DNA of 64,000 bases from Microbacterium luteum (GCF_015277875.1 NZ_CP063814.1:2232001-2296000), one strand, 5' to 3'. Shown: positions 26,151-35,485, numbered from the stretch's first letter. Notes: generated from the sequence alone by a model not told the origin. Program-made: numbers and translations.

Positions 26151-26423
26151 TCATTTCGAGCCGTTCACTTTGTTTCCATAGCCGTTCAGCCGTTTCTCGA
26201 TGGTCTGCGCGTCAAGTGGTCCTGACACACGCAATGCACGCACGAAAGCACGTCGCCGCAGAGCGGCTGTCATGCACTCGGGTGTCGGATGGACCCACGC
26301 GCCTCTTCCCGGCATCGAGGCGCGGTCGTCGGGGACGAGCCGGTCATCGATGGCGACCACCCGAAGGAGAGTGGACCGGGAAGCACGCGTGCGACAACCG
26401 ACGCACGTTCGTACGGGTTCCAT
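26151..26423 (-). CDS. ylxR: YlxR family RNA-binding protein
   Basis: This is a 90-residue YlxR/RnpM (DUF448) protein, a small basic RNA-binding protein encoded between nusA and infB in most Gram-positive bacteria; Bacillus and clostridial members bind RNase P RNA. The signature PVRTCVGCRTRASRSTLLRVV and GRGAWVHPTPECMTAALRRRAFVRAL are intact. No ribosome site of note precedes the ATG, so translation may depend on coupling within the operon. Confidence 0.92.
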   Translation of the reverse strand: MEPVRTCVGCRTRASRSTLLRVVAIDDRLVPDDRASMPGRGAWVHPTPECMTAALRRRAFVRALRVSGPLDAQTIEKRLNGYGNKVNGSK

Positions 26424-26481
26424 CCTACACCTCGGCGCCCGAGACGTTTCCCACGACGGCGAGCGCCGGGGTTCGCACGGA

Positions 26482-26514
26482 GATTTCGATACGCCCGCTC
26501 CGCCCGCTACTCGA
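26482..26514. repeat. REP-like palindromic element overlapping the nusA stop
   Basis: The stretch containing TTTCGATACGCCCGCTCCGC and then CCGCTACTCGA resembles the dispersed TTTCGATACGCTCGCT-type extragenic repeats of Microbacteriaceae, as recalled from related genomes. Its right end supplies the nusA stop codon (complement of CTA at 26507-26509). Confidence 0.45.
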
Positions 26515-27490
26515 GGATCGAATCGGGTTGGATGTCGATCTTCGCACCCGTGAGCTTGGCGGCCAGTCGAGCGTTCTGCCCTTCCTTGCCGATCGCGAGC
26601 GACAGCTGATAGTCGGGCACGAGGGCCCGCACGGCCTTGTTGCTCGCGTCCAGGACGAAGCTCGAGGTGACCTTGGCCGGCGACAGGGCGTTGGCCACGA
26701 ACGTCGGCAGGTCGGCGTGGTAGTCGACGATGTCGATCTTCTCGCCGGCGAGCTCCTCGGTCACCGCGCGCACGCGACGGCCGAGCTCCCCGATGCAGGC
26801 GCCCTTGGCGTTGATCGCCGGATCGTTCGCCTTGACGGCGATCTTCGACCGGTGTCCGGCCTCCCGGGCCAGCGAGACGATCTCGACCAGACCGGCGGGG
26901 ATCTCGGGCACCTCCATCGCGAAGAGCTTGCGCACGAGGCCCGGGTGCGTGCGGGAGACGGTGATCGAAGGCCCCTTCGTCCCCTTGGAGACGCTGGTGA
27001 CGTAGACCCGGATGCGAGAGCCGTGCGTGTACTCCTCGCCCGGCACCTGCTCCTCCGGCGGCAGGATCGCCTCGACGGTTCCGAGATCGACGTGGATCAT
27101 GCGCGGATTCGGACCCTGCTGGATCACGCCGGCGACGATGTCGCCCTCCTTGCCGCGGAATTCTCCGAGCACGGCGTCATCCGCGATGTCGCGCAGGCGC
27201 TGACTGATCACCTGCTTGGCGGCGAAGGCGGCGATGCGCCCGAAGTTGTCGGGAGTGGTCTCCTCCTCGCCGATCACGGCGCCGGAGTCATCCTGCAGGG
27301 GCACGAAGATGGCCACGTGCCCGGTCTTTCGGTCCAGCTGCGCACGAGCTCCGTCAGGGACCTCTCCGGACGGCGAACTGTGCTTCGCGTACGCGGTGAG
27401 GATCGCCTGTTCGATAATGCGCACCAGCTCGTCGAAGGGGATCTCCTTCTCGCGCTCGACCGTCCGCAGCAGACCCAGATCGATGTCCAC
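26507..27490 (-). CDS. nusA: Transcription termination/antitermination factor NusA
   Basis: NusA modulates pausing, termination and antitermination by RNA polymerase. The 327-residue protein has the N-terminal polymerase-binding domain (1-110), an S1 domain (SRIRVYVTSVSKGTKGPSITVSRTHPGLVRKLF) and two KH domains marked by GACIGELGRRVRAV and GKEGQNARLAAKLTG. It lacks the acidic C-terminal repeats of E. coli NusA, as is usual in actinobacteria. GTG 27490 has GGGAGG five bases upstream. It is first of its operon here; rimP, the usual preceding gene, is absent. Confidence 0.96.
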   Translation of the reverse strand: MDIDLGLLRTVEREKEIPFDELVRIIEQAILTAYAKHSSPSGEVPDGARAQLDRKTGHVAIFVPLQDDSGAVIGEEETTPDNFGRIAAFAAKQVISQRLRDIADDAVLGEFRGKEGDIVAGVIQQGPNPRMIHVDLGTVEAILPPEEQVPGEEYTHGSRIRVYVTSVSKGTKGPSITVSRTHPGLVRKLFAMEVPEIPAGLVEIVSLAREAGHRSKIAVKANDPAINAKGACIGELGRRVRAVTEELAGEKIDIVDYHADLPTFVANALSPAKVTSSFVLDASNKAVRALVPDYQLSLAIGKEGQNARLAAKLTGAKIDIQPDSILE

Positions 27491-27578
27491 GTCGACCTCC
27501 CTATTCAGCTCTCACGCCGTCGCGGCGTGGCCGACGGCATCCCGTATACGTTACCCGATCACCCCGGAGGCGATCCGC

Positions 27579-29444
27579 TCAGCCGGGGAGCGCTCCGGCC
27601 ACGCAGTCGTCACGCGCGGGTTCGCGCAGCTCGAACCGGTCCTTCGTCCAGCGCACGAGCACCGGCAGCAGCGCGGACCGCGGCTGCATCACGTTCAGGT
27701 GCTCGTACCCCTCGTACTCGAGGAAGCGCACGTGCTCCCCCTGCTCGCAGAGGTCGGCGACGAAACGCTCCTGCAGCACCGGCGGGATGACCTCGTCGTC
27801 CCCGCCCCACGCGATCAGCAACGGCGTTTCCCACGGACCCTGCGGCGTGTTCTCGCGCAGGCGCTGCCCGAGGGGTCCGGCCGCGAGGTTCTCGACGTAC
27901 AGCGGACGATCCTCCGAGACGCCGAGCGCCGTGGCGACCGAGATGACGACACCCGGTTCGGACGGACACCGCTGTGTCATCTCGCGCACGATCGCCTCGC
28001 CGCCGGGGGCGACGTACCGGGCGAGCTCGACGTCGTCGTAGGTGTCCGCATAGGGCACGAGCACCCACGAGATCAGGATGGACAGTTCCACGGACGCACC
28101 CTCGCGCAGCAGCTCGGTGGCGAGGGCGTGGGGATCGGCCGCCGGCGCGATGGCAGCCGTCCCGAGCACCTGCAGCGAGGGCGTGTAGCTGTCGGCGATC
28201 TGCGACGCCCACAGCGCGGCGTGCCCGCCCTGGGAGTGGCCCCACACGACGGTGCGGGTGGATGCGTAGAGGTCGTCCATCTGCCGCGCCGCGACGGCCG
28301 CGTCGAGGGACGAGCGCGCCTCGCCGAGTCCGATGAGGTAGGGGAAGGTGCCGGGCGCCCCCTGCCCCGAGTAGTCCGGAGCGACGACGATCCACCCGTT
28401 GTCGATCACCTCGTCGAGGCTCGGCACGGACCACGTCGTCGCGGCGGCGTCGCGCAGACTCGGCGCACACCCCTGGGCGACCCCGGTGGTGCCGTGATTC
28501 CACAGCACCACGGGGCGCAGACCACGTGTGGGGGCGGTCGGCGAGATGACGAGCGCACTGCCGACGGCAGGCTGCCCGAGTGCGTCACGCGTGGTGTAGA
28601 GGATGCGCTGAACCTCGGCACCGTCGGGCTGCTGACCCGAGAAGTCACCCACGCGGATCAGCTGCCCGTGGTCGTAGGGGACGACGGCAGGCGGATCGTA
28701 GAAGGCGTCGACGACGGGCGCGCCATCCTGGAGCCAGTCGTTGAGCCACCAGCCGCCGGCGGAAACGGCCACGAGGAGGACGGCCAGCGCATAGCGGCCG
28801 GTGGCCGCCCACACGCGCCCGCGTCGGTCATGAACCTCCTCGATGCTGAGCGCCGATCGGGCGAACAGTGCGGCATCGCGCTCGTGGGGGGCCCGCGTGA
28901 AGGCGACCGATCCGCGAACGACGGTCGACACGCCGAATGCGAGGGTGCGCACGCCGAACACGACGGCCACCACCAGCACCGTGACGTCGGGCCAGGTGAG
29001 GGAGAGCACCGCGAAGACGATCTGCGCGGCGCCGGAGGCAGCCCACAGCACGCGCTGGCTGAGGGTGCCGCCGACCAGAGCATCGACGACGGCCTGCGCA
29101 CCGCCGACGAGGAGAAGGAGCGCCAGGGCGACCGGAAGGAGTTCGAGGGTGCGTCCCAGTCCCAGCAGCATCGCGAGGCCGAGCACAACCCACAGCGCCG
29201 CGAAGATCCGGGCGGCCCATCCGCGCTCCTGGTGGGGTGCGGCGAATTGGACGAGTCCGAAGACGAGCGCGCTCAGTCCGACGTAGACCGTGAGCAGCAG
29301 GAGCGAGGTCAGCGGCCTCGTGACGATCAGAGCGCCCAGCAGCAGCGCGAGACCCCCGACCAGGATCACCACGATCGGCGGAGCGCCGGCGATCAGGCGC
29401 GGCAGGGCGTTCAGCCCCCGTCGCCACGCATCCACCCGATTCAC
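27579..29444 (-). CDS. Membrane-anchored secretory-lipase-like alpha/beta hydrolase
   Basis: This 621-residue protein fuses two parts. Residues about 15-240 hold six or so hydrophobic helices resembling the HdeD/DUF308 membrane family. After another anchor helix (ALAVLLVAVSAGGWWL), residues about 280-610 form an alpha/beta hydrolase of the secretory lipase (LIP) type, with VLWNHGTTG, nucleophile elbow GHSQGG, Asp in AWGGDDEVIP and His in YEGYEHLNV. The catalytic domain should face outside. GTG 29444 is preferred because TATGCT ends exactly 6 bases upstream; the ATG at 29546 would overlap the divergent symporter gene. Confidence 0.82.
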   Translation of the reverse strand: MNRVDAWRRGLNALPRLIAGAPPIVVILVGGLALLLGALIVTRPLTSLLLLTVYVGLSALVFGLVQFAAPHQERGWAARIFAALWVVLGLAMLLGLGRTLELLPVALALLLLVGGAQAVVDALVGGTLSQRVLWAASGAAQIVFAVLSLTWPDVTVLVVAVVFGVRTLAFGVSTVVRGSVAFTRAPHERDAALFARSALSIEEVHDRRGRVWAATGRYALAVLLVAVSAGGWWLNDWLQDGAPVVDAFYDPPAVVPYDHGQLIRVGDFSGQQPDGAEVQRILYTTRDALGQPAVGSALVISPTAPTRGLRPVVLWNHGTTGVAQGCAPSLRDAAATTWSVPSLDEVIDNGWIVVAPDYSGQGAPGTFPYLIGLGEARSSLDAAVAARQMDDLYASTRTVVWGHSQGGHAALWASQIADSYTPSLQVLGTAAIAPAADPHALATELLREGASVELSILISWVLVPYADTYDDVELARYVAPGGEAIVREMTQRCPSEPGVVISVATALGVSEDRPLYVENLAAGPLGQRLRENTPQGPWETPLLIAWGGDDEVIPPVLQERFVADLCEQGEHVRFLEYEGYEHLNVMQPRSALLPVLVRWTKDRFELREPARDDCVAGALPG

Positions 29445-29450
29445 CTCGTC

Positions 29451-29456
29451 AGCATA
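29451..29456 (-). promoter_or_regulatory. -10 box of the lipase gene (leaderless)
   Basis: TATGCT on the minus strand ends 6 bases before GTG 29444 and decides the start. Confidence 0.5.
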
Positions 29457-29503
29457 GGCACGCCGGAACGGGCGCGGCATCGACGCGGCCGCCCGATCAC
29501 CGC

Positions 29504-29509
29504 CATACT
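29504..29509 (+). promoter_or_regulatory. -10 box of the symporter gene (leaderless)
   Basis: CATACT ends 6 bases before the ATG at 29516; four of six bases match TATAAT. Confidence 0.45.
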
Positions 29510-29515
29510 GACCGG

Positions 29516-31027
29516 ATGGCGGATGTGAGCGCGTGGCTGGCCACATGGGGCGACAATCTCTGGACGTGGCTGGTGCTGCCCATCGTGGTGCTGCTCGGGC
29601 TGTACTTCACCGTGCGATCCGGGGTGGTCCAGTTCCGACTGATCCCGGAGATGTTCCGCACCCTCACCGACAAGACGCCGCGCACCGCCGAGGGAAAGCC
29701 CCAGTCGGTCTCGGCGTTCCAGGCGTTCACGATCTCCGCCGCCTCCCGCGTCGGAGTGGGGAACATCGCCGGCGTCGGCACGGCGATCGCCATCGGCGGT
29801 CCGGGGGCGGTGTTCTGGATGTGGCTGATGGCCTTCATCGGCGGTGCGTCGGCGTTCATCGAATCGTCCCTTGCGCAGCTGTACAAGACGCGCGATGCTG
29901 ACGGCTTCCGCGGCGGCCCTGCCTACTACATGCAGCGCGGACTGCGAGCCCGCTGGATGGGCGTGGTGTTCGCCGTCATCCTCATCATCTGCTTCCCCGT
30001 CGCCTTCTCTTCGCTGCAGGCCAACACCATCCAGGCCACGATCGCCGGAGGCCTCGACGACTCCGCCTCCGCCTGGCTGCCGTGGGTGATCGGAATCGTC
30101 CTGAGCACGCTGATGGCGCTGGTGATCTTCGGCGGCGTGCGCCGCATCGCCTCGGTCACCCAGCTCCTGGTGCCGCTCATGGCGCTGCTGTACCTGCTCA
30201 TCGGGCTGGTGATCGTCGCGCTGAACATCGACCGGCTGCCCGCTGCGGTCGCGACGATCTTCACCCAGGCGTTCGGGCCGAACGAGGTCGTGGGCGCGAC
30301 GCTCGGATACATCATCCTCACGGGCGTCAAGCGCGGCATGTTCTCCAACGAGGCGGGTCTCGGCTCGGCGCCGAACGCCGGCGCCTCGGCGGCCGTGACG
30401 CATCCGGTCAAACAGGGCCTCGTGCAGACACTCGGGGTGTACTTCGACACGTTCCTGGTGTGCTCGATCACCGCGTTCATCATCCTGGTGTCGGTTCCGG
30501 ATCTGGCGAACGCCGAGCGGGGCATCGACCTGACCCAGGGTGCCGTCATCGGCACCCTGGGCGAGTGGTCGAACATCCTGCTGAGCGTCATCATCTTCCT
30601 GCTCGCCTTCAGCTCGATCCTCGGCAACTACTACTACGGCGAGAGCAACATCGAGTTCATCACCCGCAGTCGCGGAGCGCTGCTCGGCTACCGGATCGCC
30701 GCGATCGCCGCCGTCCTGATCGGAGCGCTGCTGTCCGCCGACGTGGTCTGGACCTTCGCCGACGGCGCGATGGGCTTCATGGCCCTCGTGAACCTCGTGG
30801 CGATCGGCCTGCTCTCGGGCATCGCCTTCGCGCTCCTTCGCGACTACACGCAGCAGCGGCGCGAAGGCAAGGACCCCGTCTTCACCCGTGACCGGCTGCC
30901 CGGCGTGAGGAACATCGAGGTGTGGGAGGACGAGCTGTCGGTCACCGGGCCGATCGATCTCACGACCCGCGGTCGCCAGGCGGAGAAGCACCGCGACCAC
31001 CTGCACGAGAGGTCCGCGCGCGACTGA
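29516..31027 (+). CDS. Alanine/glycine:cation symporter (AGCS family)
   Basis: This 503-residue transporter has about ten to eleven membrane helices and belongs to the sodium- or proton-coupled alanine/glycine symporters (AlsT/DagA type). The family marks are GLYFTVRSGVVQFRLIPEMFR, FTISAASRVGVGNIAGVGTAI, GGPGAVFWMWLMAFIGG, GGPAYYMQRGL and GMFSNEAGLGSAPNA. A charged cytosolic tail of about 45 residues ends the protein. Solute preference between alanine and glycine is not decidable. It is divergent from the lipase gene. Confidence 0.93.
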   Translation: MADVSAWLATWGDNLWTWLVLPIVVLLGLYFTVRSGVVQFRLIPEMFRTLTDKTPRTAEGKPQSVSAFQAFTISAASRVGVGNIAGVGTAIAIGGPGAVFWMWLMAFIGGASAFIESSLAQLYKTRDADGFRGGPAYYMQRGLRARWMGVVFAVILIICFPVAFSSLQANTIQATIAGGLDDSASAWLPWVIGIVLSTLMALVIFGGVRRIASVTQLLVPLMALLYLLIGLVIVALNIDRLPAAVATIFTQAFGPNEVVGATLGYIILTGVKRGMFSNEAGLGSAPNAGASAAVTHPVKQGLVQTLGVYFDTFLVCSITAFIILVSVPDLANAERGIDLTQGAVIGTLGEWSNILLSVIIFLLAFSSILGNYYYGESNIEFITRSRGALLGYRIAAIAAVLIGALLSADVVWTFADGAMGFMALVNLVAIGLLSGIAFALLRDYTQQRREGKDPVFTRDRLPGVRNIEVWEDELSVTGPIDLTTRGRQAEKHRDHLHERSARD

Positions 31028-31076
31028 CATATCCGCGAGCGACGGGCAACCCCGCAGGCACGCCCGGGGCCGCGGC

Positions 31077-31082
31077 TAACCT
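31077..31082 (+). promoter_or_regulatory. -10 box of the DUF1206 gene (leaderless)
   Basis: TAACCT ends 6 bases before the ATG at 31089. Confidence 0.5.
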
Positions 31083-31088
31083 TGCCGC

Positions 31089-31910
31089 ATGGGTACATCC
31101 GCGAGTGCCGCCGCGCGCGACGCGAGCTCCACGCCGGCGGTGCGCATCGCCGCTCGCCTCGGCTACGTCGCCAACGGCGTTCTGCATCTGATCCTCGGCG
31201 CGATCATCGTCTCCATCGCCTTCGGAGCCAACGCCGACAGCGACCAGTCAGGCGCGTTCAAGGCGCTCGCCGCCGCCCCGATGGGCTTTTTGGCGCTGTG
31301 GGCCCTCGCCGCCGGCCTCTGGGCGCTCGGCGCCTGGTACGTGCTCGACGGATCCCTGCAACGCGATCGCCCCGGCAACAAGGGGACGGCGAAGAAGTGG
31401 GGCCGGCGGGGCTCGCTGTGGGCGCGCGCGGTCGTCTACCTCGCCCTCGGCGGCATCGCCGCATCCGTCGCCCTGGGCGCGCGTCCGAACGGCGAGCAGA
31501 GCACCGAAGACGTCAGCCGCGGAGTCCTCTCCCTCCCCGGCGGTCCGTTCCTCCTGGGCGCCGGGGCACTCGTGATCGGCGGGATCGGCGTCGGATTCGT
31601 CGTCATCGGCATCCGCCGCGGATTCCGCAAGAAGGTCGATCTCCCCGCCGGCGCGATGGGGAGGACCGTGGTGGTGATCGGCGTCATCGGCTACATCGCC
31701 AAGGGGATCTCGCTGGTGACGGTGGGCGTCCTGGTGCTCGTCGCCGCCGTCCGCGTGGACGCGGATGCCGCAGGCGGCCTCGACGGCGCCATCCAGACGC
31801 TGGTCGGTCTCCCCTACGGCCCGGCGCTCGTCGTCGGCGTCGGGTTCGGGTTCATCGCCTATGGCGTCTTCTCGATTCTGCGCGGAAAGTACGCACGCCT
31901 CGACGACTAG
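31089..31910 (+). CDS. DUF1206 membrane protein
   Basis: This 273-residue protein consists of three repeats of a two-helix unit, the plan of DUF1206. Each unit begins with an aromatic/Gly motif: RLGYVANGVLHLILG, ARAVVYLALGGIAAS and VIGVIGYIAKGISLV. Loops between units are basic or polar. Function is unknown in the family. It shares no operon with its neighbours and is convergent with proS. Confidence 0.88.
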   Translation: MGTSASAAARDASSTPAVRIAARLGYVANGVLHLILGAIIVSIAFGANADSDQSGAFKALAAAPMGFLALWALAAGLWALGAWYVLDGSLQRDRPGNKGTAKKWGRRGSLWARAVVYLALGGIAASVALGARPNGEQSTEDVSRGVLSLPGGPFLLGAGALVIGGIGVGFVVIGIRRGFRKKVDLPAGAMGRTVVVIGVIGYIAKGISLVTVGVLVLVAAVRVDADAAGGLDGAIQTLVGLPYGPALVVGVGFGFIAYGVFSILRGKYARLDD

Positions 31911-31921
31911 GTCGACGAGCC

Positions 31922-31949
31922 GCCGTCACGACGTCACCGTCGCGACGGC
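31922..31949. terminator. Hairpin between the DUF1206 gene and proS
   Basis: GCCGTCACGA (31922-31931) and TCGCGACGGC (31940-31949) form a 10-bp stem with one mismatch and an 8-base loop between convergent stop codons. No T tract is seen. Confidence 0.4.
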
Positions 31950-31959
31950 AAGAGGGGCG

Positions 31960-33711
31960 TCAGGTCAGGGCGGCGACCGCGTCGGCGGCCGGGAGCGTCA
32001 CGCGCTCGCCGGTGCGACGGTCCCACAGTTCGACGTTGCCGTCGGCCGCACCGCGGCCGACGATCAGGATGCGCGGCACGCCGACCAGCTCCGCGTCGCC
32101 GAACTTCACCCCGGGAGACACCTTCGGGCGGTCGTCGTAGACGACATCCAGCCCCCCGTGCTCCAGCTGTGCGGCGAGCGTCTCGGCGAGCTCGAAGGCC
32201 ACCGGGTCCTTGCCGGTTGCGACCACGTGCACATCGAACGGCGCCACCGAGGCGGGCCAGATGAGACCGCGCTCGTCGTTGTTGAGCTCCGCGATGATGG
32301 CCAGGATGCGGGTGACACCGATGCCGTAGGAGCCCATGGTGACCGTGACGAGCTTGCCGTTCTCGTCGAGCACCTTCAGCCCCAGCGCCTCGGCGTACTT
32401 GCGGCCGAGCTGGAAGACGTGCCCGATCTCCATCCCGCGAGCCAGTGACACCGGCCCGGAGCCGTCCGGAGCGGGGTCGCCCTCTCGCACGCTCGCGACG
32501 TCGACCACGCCGTCGGCGACGAAGTCGCGGCCGGCGACGAGTGAGTGCACGTGCTTCTGATCGATGTTCGCGCCGGTGATCCAGCGCGAGCCGTCCACGA
32601 CGCGCGGATCGACCAGGTAGCGGATGCCGGTCGTCGATCCCTCACCGAGCACCGCACCTCCGGAAGACCACGGCCCGATGTACCCCTTGACCAGGCCCGG
32701 ATGGCGGGTGAAGTCCTCGTCGGTTGCGGGCTCGACCTCGGCGGGCGCGAACGCGACCTCGACCCGCTTGTCGTCGACGTCGCGGTCGCCGGGCACTCCC
32801 ACGATGACGAGCTCGCGGGTACCGTCGAGGTGCCTGAGGGCGAGCACGACATTCTTGAGGGTGTCCGCGGCGGTGAACCGGCCGTCCAGGTGGGCGTTGC
32901 AGTGGTCGACGAGGGTGGCGATGGTCGGCGTGTTCGGCGAGTCGAAGATCACCGGCGCCGACTGTCCCTCGATGGCGACCGGTTCCGGCGCAATGGTCGC
33001 GAAGGCCTCCACGTTGGCCGCGTAGCCGCCCGCGCTGCGCACGAACGTGTCCTCACCGACCGGCGTCGGGTGCAGGAATTCCTCGGACCGCGAGCCTCCC
33101 ATCGCACCGGCGTCGGCCTGCACGATCACGTAGTCGAGACCGAGCCGCTGGAAGATGCGCTCGTAGGCATCGCGCTGCGCCATGTAGGACGCATCGAGGC
33201 CCTCGTCGGACGCATCGAACGAATAGGCGTCCTTCATCGTGAACTCACGGCCGCGCAGCAGACCGGCGCGCGGACGCGCCTCGTCGCGGTATTTGTCCTG
33301 GATCTGGTAGATCGTCAGGGGGAGGTCCTTGTACGACGAGTACAGGTCCTTCACCAGGAGGGTGAAGGCCTCTTCGTGCGTCGGCGCCAGCAGGTAGTCG
33401 GCGTCCTTGCGATCCTTCAGCCGGAAGATCCCGTCGCCGTACTCCTCCCATCGACCGGTCGCCTCGTACGGCTCCCTCGGCATGAGCGCCGGGAAGTGCA
33501 CCTCCTGGGCCCCCGCCGCGGTCATCTCCTCGCGGATGATGCGCTCGAGGCGGTTCTTCACCCGGAGCCCGAGCGGCAACCAGGCGAAGATGCCCGGAGC
33601 CTGCCGGCGGATGTACCCGGCGCGGACGAGCAGCCGGTGACTGGTGACCTCGGCATCCGCGGGATCTTCTCGGAGTGTGCGGAGGAACAGGTGCGACAGA
33701 CGGGTGACCAC
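31960..33711 (-). CDS. proS: Prolyl-tRNA synthetase
   Basis: ProS charges tRNA-Pro. The 583-residue protein is the bacterial type with the editing insertion: motif 1 region [16 protein letters not shown], motif 2 [26 protein letters not shown], an insertion domain (about 220-390) and motif 3 [15 protein letters not shown], then the anticodon-binding domain. GTG 33711 opens [20 protein letters not shown], the normal N-terminus; the frame further upstream runs through the GntR operator. TACACT lies 8 bases upstream of the GTG. It is divergent from the GntR gene. Confidence 0.95.
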   Translation of the reverse strand: MVTRLSHLFLRTLREDPADAEVTSHRLLVRAGYIRRQAPGIFAWLPLGLRVKNRLERIIREEMTAAGAQEVHFPALMPREPYEATGRWEEYGDGIFRLKDRKDADYLLAPTHEEAFTLLVKDLYSSYKDLPLTIYQIQDKYRDEARPRAGLLRGREFTMKDAYSFDASDEGLDASYMAQRDAYERIFQRLGLDYVIVQADAGAMGGSRSEEFLHPTPVGEDTFVRSAGGYAANVEAFATIAPEPVAIEGQSAPVIFDSPNTPTIATLVDHCNAHLDGRFTAADTLKNVVLALRHLDGTRELVIVGVPGDRDVDDKRVEVAFAPAEVEPATDEDFTRHPGLVKGYIGPWSSGGAVLGEGSTTGIRYLVDPRVVDGSRWITGANIDQKHVHSLVAGRDFVADGVVDVASVREGDPAPDGSGPVSLARGMEIGHVFQLGRKYAEALGLKVLDENGKLVTVTMGSYGIGVTRILAIIAELNNDERGLIWPASVAPFDVHVVATGKDPVAFELAETLAAQLEHGGLDVVYDDRPKVSPGVKFGDAELVGVPRILIVGRGAADGNVELWDRRTGERVTLPAADAVAALT

Positions 33712-33751
33712 GATCGACAAGTGTACGGACCGCGACGACGCGGCATCGCGC

Positions 33752-33781
33752 TTGACAGATGACGCTGGATGGGCATGCAAT
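33752..33781 (+). promoter_or_regulatory. Promoter of the GntR-acdS operon
   Basis: A perfect TTGACA -35 (33752-33757), an 18-base spacer and TGCAAT (33776-33781) lie just before the ATG at 33789. The -10 sits inside the palindrome at 33767-33798. The start site would fall at or within a base of the start codon. Confidence 0.6.
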
Positions 33782-33798
33782 ATATTGCATGCCCATCC
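33767..33798. promoter_or_regulatory. 32-bp perfect palindrome, probable GntR operator
   Basis: The two 16-base halves meet between 33782 and 33783; the core is TGCAATATATTGCA, and every one of the 32 positions pairs. AT-rich symmetric cores of this kind are typical GntR/FCD operators. It covers the -10 box and the first three codons of the GntR gene, so binding should block transcription initiation (autorepression and repression of acdS). Confidence 0.8.
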
Positions 33799-34469
33799 CT
33801 ACGGAGGTCCGACCTCCGCGCCCCCTCCTGCGCGACGATGTTCTCGAACGCATCCGCGATGCGATCGTCGACGGAACCCTCACCCCGGGTGAGCAGGTGC
33901 GCGACGCCGATCTCGCGACGTGGCTGGGCGTCAGCAGAACCCCGGTGCGCGAAGCCCTCCTCGAATTGGGGCGCGCCGGACTCGTGCGCTCCTCGCCGGG
34001 ACGATCGACCGTGATCTCGCCCCTCGAGCGCGAGGGCGTGCGCGACGCGCAACGGGTCGTCGCCGCCATGCACCGACTCGCCGTCCTCACGGCGGTGCCC
34101 CGCATGACCGCCGTCGACCTCGATCGGATGCGTGCGGCCAACGCCCGCTTCACGGCCGCCCACGCGGCCGGCGACGCCGACAGCGCCCTGGTCGCCGACA
34201 CCGCCTTCCACGCCGTCGCGGTCGACGTGTGCGGCAACTCGGCCGCCCGGGCGGTGATCGCGCAGTACGAGCCGATCCTCCACCGCGCGGAGCGACTGCG
34301 GTTCGCATCGGTCGAGGAGGGCCGGGATTCCGCAGCCCGTCACGACCGGTTCATCGAGCTGTGCGCTGCCGGCGATGCCGAGGCCGCGGCGGCGCTCGCC
34401 GAGGAGACCTGGCAGAGCCTCGTCATCGACGCCTCCCCCACCGACCCCCGACACGAGGAGACCCCGTGA
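33789..34469 (+). CDS. GntR family (FCD-type) transcriptional regulator
   Basis: This 226-residue regulator has an N-terminal GntR winged helix (about residues 10-75: [54 protein letters not shown]) and a C-terminal all-helical FCD ligand domain with metal-binding-like residues ([19 protein letters not shown]). The start ATG 33789 is chosen over 33759 because homology begins there and the promoter predicts a leaderless message. Its stop overlaps the acdS start as GTGA. It probably senses a substrate of the linked deaminase. Confidence 0.9.
   Translation: MPIPTEVRPPRPLLRDDVLERIRDAIVDGTLTPGEQVRDADLATWLGVSRTPVREALLELGRAGLVRSSPGRSTVISPLEREGVRDAQRVVAAMHRLAVLTAVPRMTAVDLDRMRAANARFTAAHAAGDADSALVADTAFHAVAVDVCGNSAARAVIAQYEPILHRAERLRFASVEEGRDSAARHDRFIELCAAGDAEAAAALAEETWQSLVIDASPTDPRHEETP
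33802..33818 (+). other. Seven-bp hairpin inside the first GntR codons
   Basis: CGGAGGT (33802-33808) and ACCTCCG (33812-33818) enclose a 3-base loop. In a leaderless mRNA this stem would sit 13 bases from the 5' end and could affect initiation; it may also be coincidental codon choice. Confidence 0.45.
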
Positions 34470-35485
34470 AGCTCGACCAGTTCCCCCGTCATCCGCTCAC
34501 CTTCGGGCCGAGCCCGCTGCAGCACTTGCAGCGACTGACCCAGCACCTCGGTGGAGCGCAGATCTGGGCCAAGCGCGAAGACGTTTCCAGCGGCCTCGCC
34601 TTCGGCGGGAACAAGGTGCGCAAGCTCGAGTACATCGTGCCGGATGTGCTGGCCTCCGGCGCCGACACCCTGGTCTCGATCGGCGGCTACCAGTCGAATC
34701 ACACGCGTCAGGTGGCCGCGGTGGCCGCGCATCTCGGGCTCAAGGCGCGCCTCGTGCAGGAGAAGTGGGTGCCGTGGGACGACCCCACCAACGATCGCGT
34801 CGGCAACATCCTGCTCTCGCGCATGATGGGCGCCGACTCGCGACTCGACGATCACGGCTTCGACATCGGCATCCGCGATTCCTGGAAGGACGCGCTGCGT
34901 GAGGTCGAGGAGGCCGGCGGCACGCCCTACCCGATCCCGGCGGGCGCCTCCGAGCATCCGCTGGGAGGCCTCGGCTTCGCCAACTGGGCGTTCGAGCTCG
35001 CCGAGCAGGAGAGGCAGCTCGGGATCACGTTCGACACGATCGTCGTGTGCACGGTGACCGGCTCCACGCACGCGGGCATGATCGCCGGCTTCGCCGCCCT
35101 CGAGGACGTCACCGGCGTGAAGCGTCGCGTGATCGGCATCGACGCCTCGGCGACGCTCGAGAAGACGCGGGACCAGGTCGCACGTATCGCGCGCCACACC
35201 GCCGATCTCATCGAGCTGGGCCGCGACCTGCGCGACGACGAGATCCAGGTGCTCGAGGGCTGGGCCGGGGACCTGTACGGCATTCCCGTCGAGTCGACGA
35301 TGGCGGCCATGGCCCTCGGCGCGCAGCTGGAGGCGATGATCACCGACCCCGTGTACGAGGGGAAGTCGCTCGCGGGGCTCATCGACCTCGTTCGCGACCG
35401 CGACATCCCCGCCGACTCGAACGTGCTGTACGCCCATCTCGGCGGTCAGCCGGCGATCAACGCCTATCACGCGCTGTGGGAGTGA
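34466..35485 (+). CDS. acdS: 1-aminocyclopropane-1-carboxylate (ACC) deaminase
   Basis: ACC deaminase is a PLP enzyme that opens ACC to 2-oxobutyrate and ammonia and lets plant-associated bacteria lower plant ethylene. The 339-residue protein has the PLP Lys50 in [10 protein letters not shown], Ser77 in [10 protein letters not shown], and, in VYEGKS, Tyr297 and Glu298, plus Leu325 in AHLGG. These align with Tyr294, Glu295 and Leu322 of the Pseudomonas UW4 enzyme, which separate true ACC deaminase from D-cysteine desulfhydrase. The GTG start overlaps the GntR stop, so the two are co-translated. Confidence 0.92.
   Translation: MKLDQFPRHPLTFGPSPLQHLQRLTQHLGGAQIWAKREDVSSGLAFGGNKVRKLEYIVPDVLASGADTLVSIGGYQSNHTRQVAAVAAHLGLKARLVQEKWVPWDDPTNDRVGNILLSRMMGADSRLDDHGFDIGIRDSWKDALREVEEAGGTPYPIPAGASEHPLGGLGFANWAFELAEQERQLGITFDTIVVCTVTGSTHAGMIAGFAALEDVTGVKRRVIGIDASATLEKTRDQVARIARHTADLIELGRDLRDDEIQVLEGWAGDLYGIPVESTMAAMALGAQLEAMITDPVYEGKSLAGLIDLVRDRDIPADSNVLYAHLGGQPAINAYHALWE

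Noticed and set aside
34466..35485. D-cysteine desulfhydrase as the product instead of ACC deaminase
   Set aside because: Glu298 and Leu325, which mark true ACC deaminases, are both present.
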